From NCBI GenBank assembly GCA_050730675.1, contig JBOHNM010000212.1, positions 1 to 5,515 on the forward strand: a stretch of DNA of 5,515 bases. The letters run 5' to 3'. Positions 1 to 5,168 of this stretch are shown piece after piece; the stretch's first letter is position 1; the number at the start of each line of letters is the position of its first letter. The DNA is from JBOHNM01 sp050730675 (GTDB lineage: Bacteria > Planctomycetota > Phycisphaerae > Phycisphaerales > UBA1924). The notes below the pieces were generated by a model. The model had not been told where the DNA came from. It saw only the letters and a program-made list of their open reading frames with translations, and made no database searches. The translations under genes were made by a program, and so were the position numbers.

Positions 1-1
1 A

Positions 2-610
2 TCCACCCCTGTCGCGAGCGCCGCCCGGCAAGAACCCGAGGAGTTCCAGCCGCTAGCGGCTCTGCTGGCGTTCGCGTTGCCGGGGCTGGGGCACTGGTAT
101 CTTGGGGAGCGCCGCCGGGCGGTGTACGTCTGCATCGGGGTGCTCGGGCTGTTCTTCGGCGGGGTGTTCATCGGGGGCATCTCGGTGGTTGACTCGGGTC
201 TGGTCTACCACAACTGGGTAAAAGGACTGATCAGCAAGGTCACCAAGTCGAAACCGACTGTGGAGCAGGCGGACGGCGACCCGATCTGGTTCCTCGGGCA
301 GGCGATGGTGGGGCCGGTGGCGCTGGCGACCGACTACATCCATCAGTTCCACTTCAAGGTTCGCGAGTCGGTAAACATCAACGGCGAGACGCGGGTCATC
401 TACAAGACGGCGCTGCCGAACCAGTACCGCGACCCGGCGAGCGGCGAGGCCAGGACGATCACCGACGCGGCGACGCAGAGCCCGCCGTACATCAAGGCAC
501 TGGGGCGGCCGGCGGAACTGGGGACGCTCTTCTCGACGATCGCGGGGATGCTGAACCTGATGTGCGTGATCGATGCCGGGTTCAACCGGCGGCGAAGGGG
601 GGGCGCGTGA
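2..610 (+). CDS. DUF6677-like multi-pass membrane protein, 5' end missing
   Basis: The reading frame is open from the first bases of the window to the TGA at 608-610, so the true start lies upstream; 202 residues are visible. A hydrophobic N-terminal stretch (about residues 17-35) contains the motif LPGLGHWYLG, a PG-x-GH-x-Y-x-G signature shared with TM2-like and DUF6677 proteins. A second membrane segment follows at about 39-63, a third at about 95-111 and a fourth at about 171-191, ending in an Arg-rich tail typical of a cytoplasmic C terminus. The polar loop between the third and fourth segments (about 112-170) is probably a folded extramembrane part. From memory the overall pattern fits the DUF6677 family of planctomycetes, whose function is unknown; I would not assign one. 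The gene overlaps the next one by one base, so the two products are probably made together and may form a complex in the membrane. Confidence 0.8.
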   Translation, partial: STPVASAARQEPEEFQPLAALLAFALPGLGHWYLGERRRAVYVCIGVLGLFFGGVFIGGISVVDSGLVYHNWVKGLISKVTKSKPTVEQADGDPIWFLGQAMVGPVALATDYIHQFHFKVRESVNINGETRVIYKTALPNQYRDPASGEARTITDAATQSPPYIKALGRPAELGTLFSTIAGMLNLMCVIDAGFNRRRRGGA

Positions 611-864
611 TGGGACATGCGTTGCTCCTGGCGTGGCGGCCGTTCATCGATCCGATCAACATCCACGAGATCTGGTTCCTGGCGATTGTGCCGCTGGCGC
701 TGGGGATCTCGATCGCGTACAAGGCGATCCGCGTCAAGACGATGGACAAGTACTGGTACAACGTGTGGTCGATGACGGTGCAGGTGGTGGTGGGGATGTT
801 CGCGCTGGCGGTCGCGTTCTATGTGCTGGTCGAGGTGATTGTGAAGACGGCGGCGAATCGGTAG
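610..864 (+). CDS. Small two-helix membrane protein
   Basis: This 84-residue protein starts at an ATG that shares its A with the TGA of the upstream gene (TGATG junction), a classic sign of translational coupling. A purine-rich stretch (AAGGGGGGG) lies about 6-8 bases before the start. Two hydrophobic helices are clear, at about residues 20-40 (IWFLAIVPLALGISIAYKAI) and about 54-78 (VQVVVGMFALAVAFYVLVEV). They are separated by a short polar loop containing KTMDKYWYN. The C terminus is short and basic. I do not recognise the family. The tight pairing with the DUF6677-like gene suggests a shared membrane role, but nothing in the sequence names a substrate or activity. It is probably the last gene of its operon, because the next gene downstream is convergent. 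Confidence 0.8.
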   Translation: MGHALLLAWRPFIDPINIHEIWFLAIVPLALGISIAYKAIRVKTMDKYWYNVWSMTVQVVVGMFALAVAFYVLVEVIVKTAANR

Positions 865-872
865 AGGGAGGA

Positions 873-934
873 GTTCTTCGTTCTTCGTTGTTGGTTCTTA
901 ATTCGAGGCCCATCGGCCCAACGACTAACGACTG
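873..934. repeat. Degenerate heptamer repeats in the convergent intergenic gap
   Basis: Between the stop of the small membrane protein gene and the stop of the terminase gene lie 75 bases. They contain four head-to-tail 7-base units at 873-900 (GTTCTTC, GTTCTTC, GTTGTTG, GTTCTTA) and two more of another sequence at 921-934 (ACGACTA, ACGACTG). A short GGCC-catc-GGCC inverted repeat at about 907-918 lies between them. Neither half has a strong hairpin with a T tract, so I do not call a rho-independent terminator. The texture resembles the boilerplate intergenic repeats I associate with planctomycete genomes. Confidence 0.5.
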
Positions 935-939
935 TGTGA

Positions 940-2730
940 TCACCGCGAGCCGAGGTAGTTGCCGCGGCGCGCGGTGGATTCTCGATCCAGATTGATGATG
1001 AGGTACCGCAGCGCATCGGCGGCGTGGTCGTGGCCGTTCTTGACGGGCTCGAGGGATTCGGGGCGGTCCTCAGGGTAGTGGTAGCGGACCAGGCTTTCGA
1101 TCAGGCGTTTGCAGCGCTGGTGGATGAACAGTCGCGGGCCGCCGGTCGCCGGCTGGAGACGGGCGCGAACGGCGGCGATTCCCTCGTGCAGGCCAGCGCG
1201 GCGGGCACGGATGATGAGGCCGGCGTGGCGGAGTGCGGTGATGTTGCTGCGCCCGGTCTGGTCGTTGCGGCTATGGCCGGCGGGGTCAACACCGATCCAC
1301 TTAGGTGTCGGGCGGCCGTCGCGCTGGAGTTCGGCGATGTGCTGGTCGAGCGTGCGGTCGGTCTGGGCGTACTCGTGGGTGATGCGGAGGATCCCGTCAT
1401 CATCGAGGGAGGCCCAGAGGATGACGGTCGGTGAGCGGAGGCCGAAGTCCATGCCGGCGAGGAAGAGCTGCGTGGTGAGTGACGATTGGTGGGCGGCGGG
1501 CATTGACGAGAAGACGTGAGAGCCGAGATCAAACTCGGGGTAGACACAGTCGGAGCGCTTGGGGCGGAGACAGAGCATCTCGGATTCCCAGGCCGCACGG
1601 CTGACGCGTTGCTTCATGGCGAGGGCGTCGGCGATGGCGACGTGGCCGGCAGCGGCCGGAAGGCGGAGCTTGGCTCGGCCTTGGCAATCGGGCTCGAGTT
1701 CGCAGACGCGGCAGTCGCGCGCGGGCGGGCAGTGTTCGAGGGCGTCGGTGATGCCCCAGCGGAAGAGGAGGCGGGGAGGCGGGGAAGGGGGACGAGACGG
1801 TGATGCGGTGAGAGGATCAGACGGCGAGTAGCCACATTCGGGGCCGTATGCCATATTTGTGGATTCAGGCAGAGGCAGAACCCTTCCCCCTGTCCCCTCC
1901 CTCAGGGAGGGGGAGCGGGACGCAGATGCAACCAGATCCCACATGAGGCCCATGGGGCGGTGCAGGGTGGAGAGGGCTTCGACGGTGCCGCCGACGGTTT
2001 CGCCCCAGGGGCCCTTGCAGGGCATGGAGCGGGTGGTGAGTTGGGCAGCTTCCCAGACTTCGCGGTCGAAGAGGTCAACCTCATCGCAGCGGATCTTCTG
2101 GACGCGGGTGCCGCGGACGGAGGTGTGGGACTGGGCGAGGACTTCGGCGCGCGAGCCGTTGGTCAGCTTGAGGCGCTTGTCGGTGAGGCGGCCGTCGATG
2201 AGCGGGGCGATGGCGTCGCGCTCGGCGAAGCGGCGGAGGTGCTCGAGCATGCGGCGGGATTGCTCGAGGGAGCCGCCGAGGATGCGGACCTCGATGCCGG
2301 GCTTGAAGATGAGATCGAGGAGAGTGGCGAGCGCGCCGAGGAAGGTCTTGCCGCCGCCGCGGTTGGCCCAGAGGAGGAGGTCTTGGGGGGAAGGCGAGAG
2401 GCGATCAGGCGAGGAGGCGACCGGAGGGGAGGAGACTTCAGGATGTGCGGACGGGACGCGGCTCTCGAAGAACGCGGCGCAGAGGTAGTCGAAGGGGGCG
2501 CTGGAGGTGGGAAAGAGGGGCTGACGGACGATGGTGATGCCGAGGTTCTCGCGGATCCAGGCGTGGAGCTGATCGGGGGTGGCGGGCGTGGGCCAAGGGG
2601 CAGAGTTCGAGGAGCTGAGCGACGCGCGAGAGGGCGGCTTCTCCTGTGTTCGCTTGATGCGCGGGGCGGCAGCGCGGGCGGGGGAGGGGTTGGGCTTGGA
2701 CGGGGCGGGTTGGGAGCGGGGGCGGGGCAT
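940..2730 (-). CDS. Phage-type terminase large subunit (ATPase plus nuclease)
   Basis: Terminase large subunits cut concatemeric DNA and pump it into a procapsid. This 596-residue product has the full motif set. The ATPase domain carries Walker A at residues 122-129 (ANRGGGKT), Walker B at 212-217 ending in the D216-E217 pair, and a coupling-type S254-T255 element. The RNase H-fold nuclease domain has acidic residues at D428 (in MDFG), D482 (in VDPAG) and D568/D572 (in HDHAADALRY). Between the domains sit four cysteines, C334, C340, C343 and C349. The ATG at 2730 is preferred because GGAG lies 6 bases upstream; the frame is open for 54 more codons upstream, but that stretch is intergenic repeat. 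The N terminus (1-50) and the segments around 91-116 and 270-320 are Pro/Ser-rich low complexity. It is the last gene of the minus-strand operon. No portal or capsid gene is visible, so DNA packaging is not established. Confidence 0.9.
   Translation of the reverse strand: MPRPRSQPAPSKPNPSPARAAAPRIKRTQEKPPSRASLSSSNSAPWPTPATPDQLHAWIRENLGITIVRQPLFPTSSAPFDYLCAAFFESRVPSAHPEVSSPPVASSPDRLSPSPQDLLLWANRGGGKTFLGALATLLDLIFKPGIEVRILGGSLEQSRRMLEHLRRFAERDAIAPLIDGRLTDKRLKLTNGSRAEVLAQSHTSVRGTRVQKIRCDEVDLFDREVWEAAQLTTRSMPCKGPWGETVGGTVEALSTLHRPMGLMWDLVASASRSPSLREGTGGRVLPLPESTNMAYGPECGYSPSDPLTASPSRPPSPPPRLLFRWGITDALEHCPPARDCRVCELEPDCQGRAKLRLPAAAGHVAIADALAMKQRVSRAAWESEMLCLRPKRSDCVYPEFDLGSHVFSSMPAAHQSSLTTQLFLAGMDFGLRSPTVILWASLDDDGILRITHEYAQTDRTLDQHIAELQRDGRPTPKWIGVDPAGHSRNDQTGRSNITALRHAGLIIRARRAGLHEGIAAVRARLQPATGGPRLFIHQRCKRLIESLVRYHYPEDRPESLEPVKNGHDHAADALRYLIINLDRESTARRGNYLGSR
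1881..1920. repeat. Palindromic low-complexity insertion inside the terminase gene
   Basis: A perfect 9-bp inverted repeat, CCCCTCCCT (1894-1902) and AGGGAGGGG (1904-1912), is separated by one base and sits in a longer C-tract/G-tract stretch. It is translated in frame as the SRSPSLREGTGG segment (terminase residues 271-282), in the linker between the ATPase and nuclease domains where length variation would be tolerated. Its composition differs from the coding sequence on both sides and looks like an intergenic repeat that entered the gene without breaking the frame. Confidence 0.55.
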
Positions 2731-2736
2731 GGGGGG

Positions 2737-2740
2737 CTCC
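2737..2740 (-). promoter_or_regulatory. Ribosome binding site deciding the terminase start
   Basis: On the minus strand GGAG lies 6 bases before the ATG at 2730. The upstream in-frame starts have no such site, and their extra N-terminal residues would be encoded by repeat-like sequence. Confidence 0.7.
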
Positions 2741-2792
2741 GGGTGTGGATTGACGCGGCGTTGGCCATGGCACAGATGAGAGCAAAGGCAGA

Positions 2793-2830
2793 TGTGTACA
2801 CAGAGGACGCGGAGGGACACGGAGGGGGAA
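2793..2830. repeat. Dispersed-type repeat and 10-bp palindrome between acetyltransferase and terminase
   Basis: The 107-base gap between the acetyltransferase stop and the terminase start contains a perfect palindrome TGTGTACACA (2793-2802). It runs directly into ACAGAGGACGCGGAGGG and a related ACACGGAGGG unit. This matches, from memory, the ACAGAGGACACGGAG-like boilerplate repeat scattered between genes in many bacteria. It could be a passive repeat, or the palindrome could be a binding site; the sequence does not decide. Confidence 0.5.
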
Positions 2831-2837
2831 GAGACAT

Positions 2838-3665
2838 TCAGACATGGCGAAGTGACGGGGCGGCGTCCGGGGAAGCGGGCGCGCAGTGGCACGTGTATGT
2901 GTAGATGACGGGGCGGGAGCAGAGGTGGAGGTAGGCGGCGCGGGTGAGGTCAGCGGGTGGGGCGTCGAGGAGGCGGCGCGTGGCGCGGCCGGCGTTGGCC
3001 CAGCGGCGGAGGGCGAGGAGAGTGTCGGGGCTGCGCGCGAGCTGTCGGCGCGCGATCGGTGAGGCGAGTTGCCACGGACGGATGCCGGTGGAGCGGAGCG
3101 CGCGACGGAGTTGGCGGAGGGCGACTGGTTGAGGCAGGTCGTGGCGGTGCATCCCGGCGCGCTCGAAGAAGGGGCTGGTAGCGGCCATCGCGGCGAGGGC
3201 CTCGGTGCGCGGGGTCAGCGGCGCAGCCAGGTAGCGGGCGACGAGGCGGCGGGCCAGGCCGAGGGCGCGGTAGGGCGGGCGAACGATGACGCGCGAAATC
3301 GTGCGGAGTTCGTGGTTGATCGCGAGGGCTCGGTCGCGCGGGGAGAGATGATCGAGCCAACCCGGCCAGGCGAGCGATCGCCATGCGCCGTTGAGGGGTG
3401 GGCGGCTGATGACGAGGACAGCGGCGGGGAGAAGAGTCGGTTGATTGGCCGCGGCACATAGCCCGGACGGGCGGGGCCACGGGTCTTGCGGATCGGTCGC
3501 GCGGTGGACGAGGTCGATCGTCGCGGGCTCGGCGGCCCGGTAGTGCAGGTGGGCGAGGGCGCGGTAGTCGTCGATCGAGCCGGGCTCGATCGTCAGGCGG
3601 TCGAGGAGTTTCGGGGCGTGCGCGCCGTGGTTCAAGGCAGTCCAGCGGTCCAGAAGAGTGAGCAT
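2838..3665 (-). CDS. GNAT-fold acetyltransferase resembling the C-terminal half of COG2401 proteins
   Basis: GNAT enzymes move an acyl group from acyl-CoA to an amine; the acceptor here is unknown. Of 275 residues, the core runs from about 26 to 175. It begins with a segment IEPGSIDDYRALAHLHYR (26-43). A strand with PPLNG follows (89-93), then the acetyl-CoA-binding motif A region, ISRVIVRPPYRALGLARRL (123-141), and finally TEALAAMAATSPFFERAGM (154-172). A late SRPVIYTY motif closes the protein. In archaeal and bacterial COG2401 proteins this arrangement follows an ABC ATPase in the same chain, and here the ATPase gene lies immediately upstream. The ATG at 3665 has no convincing ribosome binding site. 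The frame is open upstream to a TGA at 3768-3770 without another ATG, which leaves room for a fusion by frameshift. Phage Mom, which modifies DNA adenine, is also a GNAT-fold protein, but I see no specific Mom signature. Confidence 0.75.
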   Translation of the reverse strand: MLTLLDRWTALNHGAHAPKLLDRLTIEPGSIDDYRALAHLHYRAAEPATIDLVHRATDPQDPWPRPSGLCAAANQPTLLPAAVLVISRPPLNGAWRSLAWPGWLDHLSPRDRALAINHELRTISRVIVRPPYRALGLARRLVARYLAAPLTPRTEALAAMAATSPFFERAGMHRHDLPQPVALRQLRRALRSTGIRPWQLASPIARRQLARSPDTLLALRRWANAGRATRRLLDAPPADLTRAAYLHLCSRPVIYTYTCHCAPASPDAAPSLRHV

Positions 3666-4395
3666 GGATGGGCCCGGGATGGAGGGTGTAAGTGGGGTGG
3701 TTGCTTTCGTGCGAGGCGCATCGCGTAGAGGGCCGACGCCACTGCGCGACCACCAGCAGCGCGGGGTTCAACGATTCGAGGAGGTCGTCGTGCGCGGTGG
3801 CCACGATGACGCGAAGCCAGGGCATGTCGCTCAGGCGGCGGGCGAGCGTCTGCGCGATGCACCTTGCGGTGAGGCGGTCGAGGGTGGTGAGGAACTCGTC
3901 GAGGATGAGCGCGACGGACTCGCGGGTGCGGATCGAGGTGCGGAGGGCGTGCAAGAGTGCCAGCGCGAGGGTGACACGGGCACGCTGCCCGACCGACAGC
4001 GTGCCGAAGGGTTGAAAGAGGAGGTGGCCTTCGGCGAGGCCGCAGAGGGAAAGTTCGCCGACCCATTCGAGCATGGCGCTGCGCGGCGCGAGATCGATGA
4101 CGCGGCGACGGTCATAGGCCGCGGTCAGCATCGGCGGCGCAATGGCGCCGCGGCGGAGAAGGGCGGAGAGGAGCGTTGATTTGCCGCCGCCGCTGGGGCC
4201 GGTGATGAGGGCGAGGGAGGCTGGCGAGAGTTGGGCGAGGAGCTGATCGGCGGCGCGATCGGCCTCGGCCGCGCGGTCGGTATGGGGGGCGCGAGACTGG
4301 TGGTCGTCGGCATCGAGGCCGAAGAGGGCGGCGGCGCGGAGGGCGCGGGCGGACCAACGCGGCGGCCGGCGATGCGAGAGGGGAGCGCGGTTCAC
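2950..4395 (-). CDS. Compact ABC-type ATPase, COG2401-like; C-terminal part of the frame is not credible
   Basis: The GTG at 4395 is chosen because it overlaps the upstream stop as GTGA and has AAGGGGGA 6 bases before it. Residues 66-74 are Walker A (GPSGGGKST), 133-137 an ABC signature (LSVGQ), 161-167 Walker B (VALILDE, catalytic E167), 172-173 the D-loop region, and H202 the switch histidine in ATAHDD. There are no membrane segments, so this is a soluble ABC ATPase rather than a transporter subunit. Homology-like sequence ends near residue 220 (about 3740). The frame then continues without a stop to 2950, but this part is the Arg/Pro-rich out-of-frame reading of the acetyltransferase gene. 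The natural product probably either switches frame into the acetyltransferase or ends at the TGA at 3632-3634 in the third frame. The ATPase identity is secure; the 3' end given here is only what the literal sequence encodes. Confidence 0.75.
   Translation of the reverse strand: MNRAPLSHRRPPRWSARALRAAALFGLDADDHQSRAPHTDRAAEADRAADQLLAQLSPASLALITGPSGGGKSTLLSALLRRGAIAPPMLTAAYDRRRVIDLAPRSAMLEWVGELSLCGLAEGHLLFQPFGTLSVGQRARVTLALALLHALRTSIRTRESVALILDEFLTTLDRLTARCIAQTLARRLSDMPWLRVIVATAHDDLLESLNPALLVVAQWRRPSTRCASHESNHPTYTLHPGPIHAHSSGPLDCLEPRRARPETPRPPDDRARLDRRLPRPRPPALPGRRARDDRPRPPRDRSARPVAPPVRAMCRGQSTDSSPRRCPRHQPPTPQRRMAIARLAGLARSSLPARPSPRDQPRTPHDFARHRSPALPRPRPGPPPRRPLPGCAADPAHRGPRRDGRYQPLLRARRDAPPRPASTSRPPPTPSRAPLHRHPSVATRLTDRAPTARAQPRHSPRPPPLGQRRPRHAPPPRRPTR
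3663..3767 (-). other. Frame junction between ATPase and acetyltransferase
   Basis: The acetyltransferase frame is one base downstream (+1) of the ATPase frame and is open from 3767. In this stretch the ATPase frame has no stop, the acetyltransferase frame has no start until the ATG at 3665, and the third frame stops at 3632-3634. A +1 shift anywhere in 3663-3767 would make a single COG2401-like protein of roughly 518 residues. A shift into the third frame would instead give a separate ATPase overlapping the acetyltransferase start by 34 bases. I see no strong slippery heptamer; CAT CCC GGG just before the ATG is the only mildly suggestive spot for a +1 slip. Confidence 0.55.
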
Positions 4396-4970
4396 GGGCG
4401 GTCCCCCTTGCGGATGATGGCCGGAGCCGATGTGATGCTTGATCGCGGCTTGGTGGGCGGCAGGGTGTTGGCCGCGTGCCATGTGGCGGCCATGGAGGAG
4501 ATGGCGTCGCGCTGGCGGCGGACGGTGTGGTAGCGGCTGCCGCACGCGTCGGCGATGTGCTTCATGGGGCGGCCGTGGAGGAAGAGTTCGGTGGCGAGGC
4601 GGCGGGTGCGGTCGGGCCACTGCTCACGATGGACCAGGACGTAGGCGAAGGTGGGGGCGATGATGCGGCGTACGAGGTTCTGAAGACGGCGGCGCAGGAC
4701 ACGGGGGCGGCAGCCCATGGCGCGGGCGAGTTCGGTCTGCTTCATGCCGCGCTCGTAGATGGCGCGGAGGAGGACGGCCTCGTCCTCGGGGAGGTGGGCG
4801 GAGCGGGCGACGACGGTGGCGGCGAGGAGGCGACCGCGGATAGAGCGTTCCTTCTGGGCGATGGAGGTGCGGAGGTGGCGCGAGGCGAAATCGGCGTGAG
4901 GGGCTTGCGGGATGGCGTCTGGGGGTGTATGCTCGGAATTCGTTTGGTTTTCCGTGATTTTCAGGTCCAT
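4392..4970 (-). CDS. Two-HTH DNA-binding protein, first gene of the terminase operon
   Basis: This 192-residue protein starts at an ATG with a perfect AGGAGG 5 bases upstream. Residues 60-103 form a sigma-70 region 4-like helix-turn-helix: LPEDEAVLLRAIYERGM, then KQTELARAMGCRPRVLRRRL with the usual small residues at the turn. Residues 119-156 form a second possible helix-turn-helix, PDRTRRLATELFLHGRPMKHIADACG followed by SRYHTVRRQRDAI. The first 35 and last 35 residues look disordered. The sigma core regions 2 and 3 are absent, so it is not a full sigma factor. It could be the operon's regulator, acting on the repeats just upstream, or a small-terminase-like DNA-recognition partner of the downstream terminase, since small terminase subunits also use HTH domains. 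Its stop overlaps the ATPase GTG by four bases, so the two proteins are translationally coupled. Confidence 0.7.
   Translation of the reverse strand: MDLKITENQTNSEHTPPDAIPQAPHADFASRHLRTSIAQKERSIRGRLLAATVVARSAHLPEDEAVLLRAIYERGMKQTELARAMGCRPRVLRRRLQNLVRRIIAPTFAYVLVHREQWPDRTRRLATELFLHGRPMKHIADACGSRYHTVRRQRDAISSMAATWHAANTLPPTKPRSSITSAPAIIRKGDRP
4402..4409 (-). promoter_or_regulatory. Ribosome binding site deciding the ATPase GTG start
   Basis: AAGGGGGA on the minus strand, 6 bases before the GTG at 4395, lies inside the end of the HTH gene. It supports the GTGA-overlap start over the in-frame ATG further upstream at 4620. Confidence 0.65.
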
Positions 4971-4975
4971 GTGCG

Positions 4976-4981
4976 CCTCCT
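4976..4981 (-). promoter_or_regulatory. Strong ribosome binding site of the HTH gene
   Basis: AGGAGG on the minus strand, 5 bases before the ATG at 4970, is the best Shine-Dalgarno match in the window and marks the first gene of the operon. Confidence 0.75.
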
Positions 4982-4985
4982 GACG

Positions 4986-5036
4986 TGTGAACTTCCACCG
5001 ATAGACACGGAATATGTCTACTACTTTGTGAACTTC
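4986..5036. promoter_or_regulatory. Candidate operator: direct repeats flanking an inverted repeat
   Basis: TGTGAACTTC occurs exactly at 4986-4995 and again at 5027-5036, 41 bases apart, close to four helical turns. Between them lies an inverted repeat TAGACA (5002-5007) / TGTCTA (5015-5020) with a 7-base spacer. The right copy overlaps the proposed -35 element, the inverted repeat overlaps the proposed -10, and the left copy lies just before the ribosome binding site. This is the layout expected for repressor sites. The HTH protein or the divergent XRE regulator is the natural candidate binder. Confidence 0.55.
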
Positions 5037-5038
5037 AA
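5011..5038 (-). promoter_or_regulatory. Putative sigma-70-type promoter of the terminase operon
   Basis: On the minus strand TTGAAG (5033-5038) and CATATT (5011-5016) are separated by 16 bases. Each matches four of six consensus positions. They lie in the only clearly AT-rich stretch of the window, about 40-65 bases before the HTH start codon. Promoter consensus in planctomycetes is not well fixed, so this is a moderate call. Confidence 0.45.
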
Positions 5039-5153
5039 TTGATTTTTACCACACAGACGATACATTTGCAAGGATATTGTTTGGGTAGACCCCCAGATTG
5101 CGCAACGGAGCGTCCTTTTGCCGGTTCCAGCCTGCCGATTTCTGAGTCCTGAT

Positions 5154-5168
5154 CCCGCCGAAGGCGGG
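5154..5168. repeat. Short GC hairpin abutting the XRE start
   Basis: CCCGCC-gaa-GGCGGG is a perfect 6-bp stem with a 3-base loop, ending directly before the GTG at 5169. It has no T tract, so it is not a normal intrinsic terminator. It may be a fragment of a dispersed repeat, or it may mask translation initiation of the XRE gene if the GTG is the true start. Confidence 0.45.

Noticed and set aside
905..920. Possible terminator hairpin between the convergent genes
   Set aside because: Only about a 4-bp GGCC stem, with no run of T or A on either side.
2731..2892. Terminase start 54 codons further upstream at 2892
   Set aside because: The extension is encoded by the intergenic repeat and overlaps the end of the acetyltransferase gene; the ATG at 2730 has a GGAG at good spacing.
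1960..2904. Long plus-strand open frame, Gly/Ala/Glu-rich, 314 codons
   Set aside because: It is the antisense of the terminase gene; its low-complexity composition is what the complement of a GC-rich gene gives, it has no domain-like motif, and the terminase motifs on the other strand are unambiguous.
3658..4179. Plus-strand open frame opposite the ATPase gene
   Set aside because: Antisense of Walker B and signature regions; no recognisable domain and no credible start site.
4986..5036. CRISPR-like array
   Set aside because: Only two 10-base direct repeats in a promoter region; too short and too few for a CRISPR array.
4476..5042. Plus-strand open frame opposite the HTH gene
   Set aside because: Gly/Ala/Val-rich antisense product without motifs. 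The minus-strand reading has a perfect ribosome binding site and HTH motifs.
865..5168. Attachment-site direct repeats bounding the cassette
   Set aside because: I compared the left gap (865-939) with the right intergenic region (4971-5168) by eye and found no convincing shared sequence; no integrase gene is visible.
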